From a virus: a stretch of 32,243 nucleotides of DNA. Below are positions 29,183-32,243 of the stretch, one piece after another. The number at the start of each line of letters is the position of its first letter. Position 1 is the stretch's first letter. Location: IMG/VR virus record IMGVR_UViG_3300032156_000052, positions 1 through 32,243 of that record; one strand, given 5' to 3'. The notes under the pieces were generated by a model, which saw only the letters and a program-made list of their open reading frames with translations, made no database searches and was not told where the DNA came from. The position numbers were made by a program, and so were the translations under genes.

Positions 29183-29444
29183 AACGCCTCAAGAGTTTAT
29201 TAATCTCGCTTTGGAACTGTCTGGTGGGAATCTCCATGTTGCGCAGGGTTTCGTACGCCGCGTCAAACTCTAACCTGTGCTTAGAGTCGATCATCAAGTG
29301 GTTGAGGGATGACTCAGGGAAAGTGATCTCCTCCCTCTGGGTCTCATGCCAGCCCGTAGAGCTCTTGTAGCGCTGCCCAGGCACACGTCTGGTACGGGTC
29401 ACGGGCGGGGGTTGCTTGCCCTGGGCAAGTTCGTAGCGGGTCAT
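29166..29444 (-). CDS. Unknown basic 92-aa protein with structured leader
   Basis: A GGGAG site five bases before the ATG is part of a long stem (see the RNA element 29449-29520). The N-terminus is Pro/Arg-rich and the C-terminal half is helical (EFDAAYETLRNMEIPTRQFQ). No family is recognised. It is the first gene after the RNA element and is followed by the zinc-ribbon gene. Confidence 0.55.
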   Translation of the reverse strand: MTRYELAQGKQPPPVTRTRRVPGQRYKSSTGWHETQREEITFPESSLNHLMIDSKHRLEFDAAYETLRNMEIPTRQFQSEINKLLRRYADQR

Positions 29445-29448
29445 TGGG

Positions 29449-29520
29449 TCTCCCGGGTGCCCAAGCCCTCAGTCTGGGGCACACGCCCCGGGAGAGGTAC
29501 GTGTGTATGTCCCCAGACTG
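29449..29520 (-). ncRNA. Candidate cis-regulatory RNA: pseudoknot burying a ribosome site
   Basis: Two perfect complementary pairs interlock. TCTCCCGGG (29449-29457) pairs with CCCGGGAGA (29487-29495), and CAGTCTGGGG (29470-29479) pairs with CCCCAGACTG (29511-29520). This is the topology of an H-type pseudoknot. GTGCCC (29457-29462) can also pair with GGGCAC (29477-29482), competing with three bases of the second stem. On the minus-strand RNA the first stem includes GGGAG, the ribosome site of the 92-aa gene at 29444. This could be a riboswitch, protein-bound or temperature-responsive control site. Seen by eye only; no known class is matched. Confidence 0.55.
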
Positions 29521-29548
29521 GGACCGGGCTGTGGTTAATAATCTACCA

Positions 29549-29782
29549 TTACGCGGCTGCCAGGGCCAGACGCATCGTTGATGAGCTATCGGAGCCTCTC
29601 CCAGACCGCACAGGAGCCCCGCCACGGCCTGTCAAACCGAATACCTCCCCAGAGCCCATCTCCCGGGGCTCCCCGGCCGTCTGGAAGCGGGCCTGGCACA
29701 CTGGGCAAGTTCCGGCAATGGCTTCGCTGGACCAGTGCCGTAGGAACAAGTCTGCTTGACATCCGGTACATTTGATAATCAT
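29549..29782 (-). CDS. Small zinc-ribbon protein (77 aa)
   Basis: AAAGGAGG lies five bases before the ATG at 29782, favouring it over the ATG six codons earlier. The start MIIKCTGCQADLFLRHWSSE and later CPVCQARF place two CxxC pairs about 20 residues apart, as in small zinc ribbons (Com-like or rubredoxin-like knuckles). The tail is Gly/Ser/Arg-rich. It is the first gene of the minus-strand early operon. Mu-type phages carry a small zinc protein, Com, but identity with it is not shown. Confidence 0.7.
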   Translation of the reverse strand: MIIKCTGCQADLFLRHWSSEAIAGTCPVCQARFQTAGEPREMGSGEVFGLTGRGGAPVRSGRGSDSSSTMRLALAAA

Positions 29783-30011
29783 TTGGGCCTCCTTTATCAT
29801 AGCGTAGGTATCAATAGATTATTAAACGGACAGGTAAGTCTAATGATTGCAGGTATTTAAGAGAAAATGGGATAGTATAATGGTTTAATGGTTAGGGCAA
29901 TAAAGTCAATGTGGCCTTGGAAATTTTCGAGGGCCTTGAAAAAAGATCCCACAGGATTCCTCGGCATATCTCTGGATCAGCAAGCAATCCTGACCGGCAA
30001 AAACTGTGATG

Positions 30012-30027
30012 GGACCCGGCCGGGTCC
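30012..30027. repeat. 16-base perfect palindrome
   Basis: GGACCCGGCCGGGTCC is fully self-complementary and GC-rich in an otherwise AT-rich region, so it stands out as a possible protein-binding site or cruciform. Confidence 0.6.
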
Positions 30028-30173
30028 AGGGCCCGAAAGTTATTGTGACAAAAATAACGAGCATTTTCTCTTTCCGGTCCCCATTAGGCCTTTTTTATCA
30101 TATTTTATCTTTTTATGATACTTATACTCTTTTATTATCTTATTAGATAGATAGATAGTGATTGAAGAAAATA

Positions 30174-30345
30174 CCTGTTGGTATTGTTGTTTAATAATAA
30201 AATCAATGACTTATGACTTGTTGGTTACTTGTTGGTTACTTGTTGGTGAACCTGTGTGGATCCTGTTGGTTTATGGAGAGCCTCCAAGTCACTTCCAAGT
30301 CACTTCCGACAGGTTTTCTCTACCAACAGGATCTTTACCAACAGG
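30174..30345. repeat. Iteron-like array of CYTGTTGGT (candidate replication origin)
   Basis: The 9-base motif C(C/T)TGTTGGT occurs seven times: direct at 30174, 30217, 30228, 30239 and 30262, and inverted (ACCAACAGG) at 30322 and 30337. The three at 30217-30247 are 11-bp tandem units; the two inverted ones lie in 15-bp tandem copies. Two further 11-bp tandem copies of TCCAAGTCACT lie at 30283-30304. It adjoins an AT-rich stretch and lies upstream of the primase-like gene, which fits an origin bound by an initiator, or a cluster of operators. Confidence 0.6.
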
Positions 30346-30386
30346 ATCTTTACTACCAATCTATGGTGTAGGATCTCACGCCAAGG

Positions 30387-30406
30387 GTGTTCTCAACTGA
30401 GAACAC
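30387..30406. promoter_or_regulatory. Operator-like inverted repeat upstream of replication genes
   Basis: GTGTTCTCA-AC-TGAGAACAC is a perfect 9-bp inverted repeat. It sits 26 bases before the -35 of the rightward promoter and would suit a dimeric regulator. Confidence 0.5.
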
Positions 30407-30432
30407 TTAATGAATTAAATAAAGATAGAGTA

Positions 30433-30460
30433 TTGACATAGCTCTGGGATGATATATTTT
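30433..30460 (+). promoter_or_regulatory. Rightward promoter for the replication genes
   Basis: A perfect TTGACA (30433-30438) is followed 16 bases later by TATTTT (30455-30460); TATATT at 30453 gives 14. The start would lie about 40 bases before the ATG at 30508. Confidence 0.45.
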
Positions 30461-30507
30461 CTCTATGCAGTTTAATTATTAACTCCCCAAAAGAAAGGAT
30501 AAAGGTT

Positions 30508-30807
30508 ATGAAAACTGTATGTGTTCCGATGCCGGACACTGCCGGGATGAGAAAGATTATGCAGAAAGTTGCAGGTCTACGTGATTATCGCAAGGTGCCT
30601 GTATACTCTATATATGCCTATGCTCTTGTCAAATTGGCGGCTGAGATGGCCGTTATGGATAAGAAAGAATTGCAGGCCGAAGCTGACGAGGCTGTGAAAC
30701 TTTTTTATGAATTTGCTGGAGATCAATTCCGCAAGGAGCTCGAGCAAGACGATTTGACGCCAACAAACAGTTCCAAGGTTGAACCGGAACCGGTTAAAGC
30801 CCTGTGA
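30508..30807 (+). CDS. Unknown helical 99-aa early protein
   Basis: AAAGGA eight bases before the ATG supports the start. The protein begins MKTVCVPMPDTAGMRKIMQK; residues about 30-80 are strongly helical (YSIYAYALVKLAAEMAVMDK), and the end is acidic and disordered. Its stop overlaps the GTG start of the primase-like gene (GTGA), so the two are coupled. No family is recognised; a replication accessory role is inferred. Confidence 0.65.
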   Translation: MKTVCVPMPDTAGMRKIMQKVAGLRDYRKVPVYSIYAYALVKLAAEMAVMDKKELQAEADEAVKLFYEFAGDQFRKELEQDDLTPTNSSKVEPEPVKAL

Positions 30808-31775
30808 CCGAGGTAATTTCGGGACTTTTTGACCCTAATACCTTAACTGAGATAGCTTTATCGCCGAGGCTCGTAAGGGTCTCTCCACCCGCGATCGCTT
30901 TTTGTCGGCCGCTTTCGTGGGGAAAAATATATGACTTTTTTTCCCACCGGGGCGATTACCGATCCAACAATAAGGATAATCAGGGCTTCAAAACGGGTTT
31001 ATTTCGGCATGTCTCCGGTCCTGAATTATATAAGTATGCTGAGGAATCCGAGGCCAAACGTAAGGCCGGCAAAAAGTTTCCCATGAAGCATCTGAAAACT
31101 CCTGAGCTCATGAAATCATGGAGTGATCAGATGACCACATTTACAAATACAAGTGACTTCTTGACATTGCGTAGAAACACGCACGTCTTGGAAAGTTCTT
31201 CCCTTTTTGTCGACATAGATAATGCCTCGAAGCTCACGCCAGAAATGATTCTCCCCATATTCCGATATATGAACGTCTCATATATTGCATACAGCACACA
31301 TTCATCGAAGCCGGAAAAACCTCGATGGAGATTGATTTTGCCGATGTGTAAATCCGTTGAGTTTGGATCTATATGGAAAGCGTGTAATGATTTACTTTTC
31401 CAACTTATAGATCCAGGTCTATATTTTTCAAAGCTTGGTCACATAGATCTCACCTGCATTGACCCATCTCGTTTTTTCTATCTCCCAAACTTTCCAATCG
31501 ATGGCGCTCCATTACATATAGGGGCGTGGTCACCGGCCATCGCATATAGGCCGTTCCTTGAACTTCATCTTGTCAACCAAGCGCTCGACCCAGAAAAAAT
31601 GTCCGCGCTTTGCAAGTACAAGGTGAGCAGTGCTTATTCGGTATCGCAATATCGAAAAAGTATGAGGAGGAACGACAATGCCCTTACCGATATCTCCAAA
31701 TCAGAGAATCTCTGCTCTGCTGACTATAATTCAGGCCCTGGGACAGGACAATCTCAAGTTTTGTCAATCAGTTAA
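30804..31775 (+). CDS. Primase-polymerase (AEP)-like replication protein (323 aa)
   Basis: GTG start overlapping the upstream stop. The pattern fits an archaeo-eukaryotic primase-type catalytic core: LFVDIDN with Asp137-x-Asp139 (motif I), YSTHSSKPEKPRWRLILP with Ser164-x-His166 (motif II), and CIDPSRFFYLP (Asp220, motif III region). Such enzymes start DNA synthesis in phages and plasmids and are often fused to a helicase. Here the catalytic part stands alone, and the last 37 residues (after about 285) overlap the next gene in another frame and look unlike a folded domain. Confidence 0.7.
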   Translation: MTEVISGLFDPNTLTEIALSPRLVRVSPPAIAFCRPLSWGKIYDFFSHRGDYRSNNKDNQGFKTGLFRHVSGPELYKYAEESEAKRKAGKKFPMKHLKTPELMKSWSDQMTTFTNTSDFLTLRRNTHVLESSSLFVDIDNASKLTPEMILPIFRYMNVSYIAYSTHSSKPEKPRWRLILPMCKSVEFGSIWKACNDLLFQLIDPGLYFSKLGHIDLTCIDPSRFFYLPNFPIDGAPLHIGAWSPAIAYRPFLELHLVNQALDPEKMSALCKYKVSSAYSVSQYRKSMRRNDNALTDISKSENLCSADYNSGPGTGQSQVLSIS

Positions 31776-32243
31776 AGCCCTTGAAAAATTGTCATATGAT
31801 ACACAGCGTCTTTACATAAAATGTCCATGGATTCATCAGCACACGACACCTAACCATGATACGGACGCGTCAATTCTATTTACCGGCACATATTCTAGTA
31901 ATCCGGAATATCACTGTTTTCACCAGCACTGTGACGGACGTCAATATTCGGATGTGGTTGATTACGTTATTGAAAACAACCATGAACACCTGCCTGAATT
32001 TTTCTCACATCTGTTTCACCCGCAAGATATTGAAGATCCCGTCGAGCGATCTCGACTTGAGACGGCCATTTTCATTCTTGGTGGAGGAGACCCGACTCCG
32101 TCTTCTGTTCCTGAGACGATTATGGATCTGGGCATGTCCACGATCCCTATCACAACCCCCCCTGCTATTGTCTCAGACTCTACAGCATCATTGGCAATAC
32201 CAGAAGATATTGCGGCATATGTTGACAGTTTTTTGGACACATC
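31678..32243 (+). CDS. Zinc-finger replication protein, N-terminal part
   Basis: The frame opens at the ATG at 31678 with GAGGAGG seven bases upstream and stays open for 188 codons to the right edge. A zinc-binding set is visible: Cys49-Pro-Trp-x-His53-x-His55, then Cys80-x-His82-x-x-Cys85 (YHCFHQHCDG). This CPW...H...CxHxxC pattern occurs between primase-polymerase and helicase parts of phage replication proteins. A helicase domain is expected beyond the window. The start overlaps the primase-like gene by 98 bases. Confidence 0.75.
   Translation, partial: MPLPISPNQRISALLTIIQALGQDNLKFCQSVKALEKLSYDTQRLYIKCPWIHQHTTPNHDTDASILFTGTYSSNPEYHCFHQHCDGRQYSDVVDYVIENNHEHLPEFFSHLFHPQDIEDPVERSRLETAIFILGGGDPTPSSVPETIMDLGMSTIPITTPPAIVSDSTASLAIPEDIAAYVDSFLDT

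Larger units (their letters stand above)
29783..30507. other. 725-bp non-coding control/origin-like region
   Basis: No convincing gene lies here; short open frames lack ribosome sites and cross the repeats. From left to right it has a mixed stretch near 29800-29990 with TATACT and TATAAT-like hexamers (no convincing -35), a 16-base perfect palindrome, an AT-rich stretch (about 30088-30170, including a GATA run), an array of short repeats, an operator-like inverted repeat and a promoter. Transcription diverges from it into the small operon (left) and the replication genes (right). Confidence 0.7.

Noticed and set aside
29344-29625. 93-codon minus-strand frame over the RNA element
   Set aside because: It overlaps two better-supported genes and has no ribosome site; the RNA structure explains the region better.
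29868-29951. tRNA-like segment with TGGGAT/ATCCCA ends and a TTCGA
   Set aside because: The T-stem and anticodon stem do not pair and the D-arm is poor, so it is not a credible tRNA.
29888-30118. 76-codon plus-strand frame in the intergenic region
   Set aside because: No ribosome site, crosses the palindrome and AT-rich stretch, and the composition is not protein-like.
30174-30345. CRISPR array
   Set aside because: Repeats are 9-15 bases, in both orientations, with no regular spacers.
30158-30400. 80-codon plus-strand frame across the repeat array
   Set aside because: It is made by the short repeats and has no ribosome site.

Overview
The window is part of a tailed double-stranded DNA phage (or prophage) with a contractile tail. 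Its structural genes follow the Mu morphogenesis order: DUF935 portal, gpG-like protein, gpI-like protease, capsid, gp36 (DUF1320), gp37 (DUF1834), gpL-like sheath, tube, frameshifted tail chaperone, tape measure, gp43/gp44/gp45/gp46/gp47 baseplate proteins, then fibres. No integrase, transposase or Mu repressor is visible, so lifestyle and host cannot be fixed. Shine-Dalgarno sites are strong (AAGGAG/GGAGGT) and genes are tightly packed with ATGA and TAATG overlaps, so this is a bacterial phage; the host phylum cannot be told from this sequence.

Layout. (1) Positions 1-9955, minus strand: a large fibre/adhesin locus with two collagen-like proteins, a 598-aa beta-rich protein, two further fibre-like proteins, a small GT-A type glycosyltransferase lying between fibre genes, and a truncated DUF2341-like gene at the left edge. 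(2) 9968-19841, minus: baseplate, tape measure, chaperone, tube, sheath and head-tail joining genes. (3) 19937-23328, minus: capsid, decoration protein, protease/scaffold and a DUF5661-like protein. (4) 23329-23430: a compact divergent promoter region. (5) 23431-27526, plus: terminase small and large subunits, portal, a small membrane protein and a gpG-like morphogenesis protein. (6) 27516-29782, minus: an operon of small unknown genes (two zinc-ribbon proteins, a winged-helix protein, coiled-coil and orphan proteins). It holds a candidate structured RNA that buries a ribosome binding site. (7) 29783-30507: a 725-bp non-coding region with palindromes, an AT-rich stretch and seven copies of a 9-bp motif, probably an origin or control region. 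(8) 30508 to the right edge, plus: early replication genes, with a primase-polymerase-like protein followed by an overlapping zinc-finger protein that runs off the window.

How it works together. The plus-strand packaging genes and the minus-strand capsid/tail genes are driven apart from the 23.4-kb switch region, giving a split late module unlike the single direction seen in Mu. Tail genes are coupled by overlapping start/stop codons, and the chaperone pair is made by a -1 frameshift at an A9 run that ordinary ORF calling misses. The most unusual parts are the Gly-X-Thr collagen fibres with an embedded glycosyltransferase, the pseudoknot-like RNA at 29449-29520, and the iteron-like region next to the replication genes.
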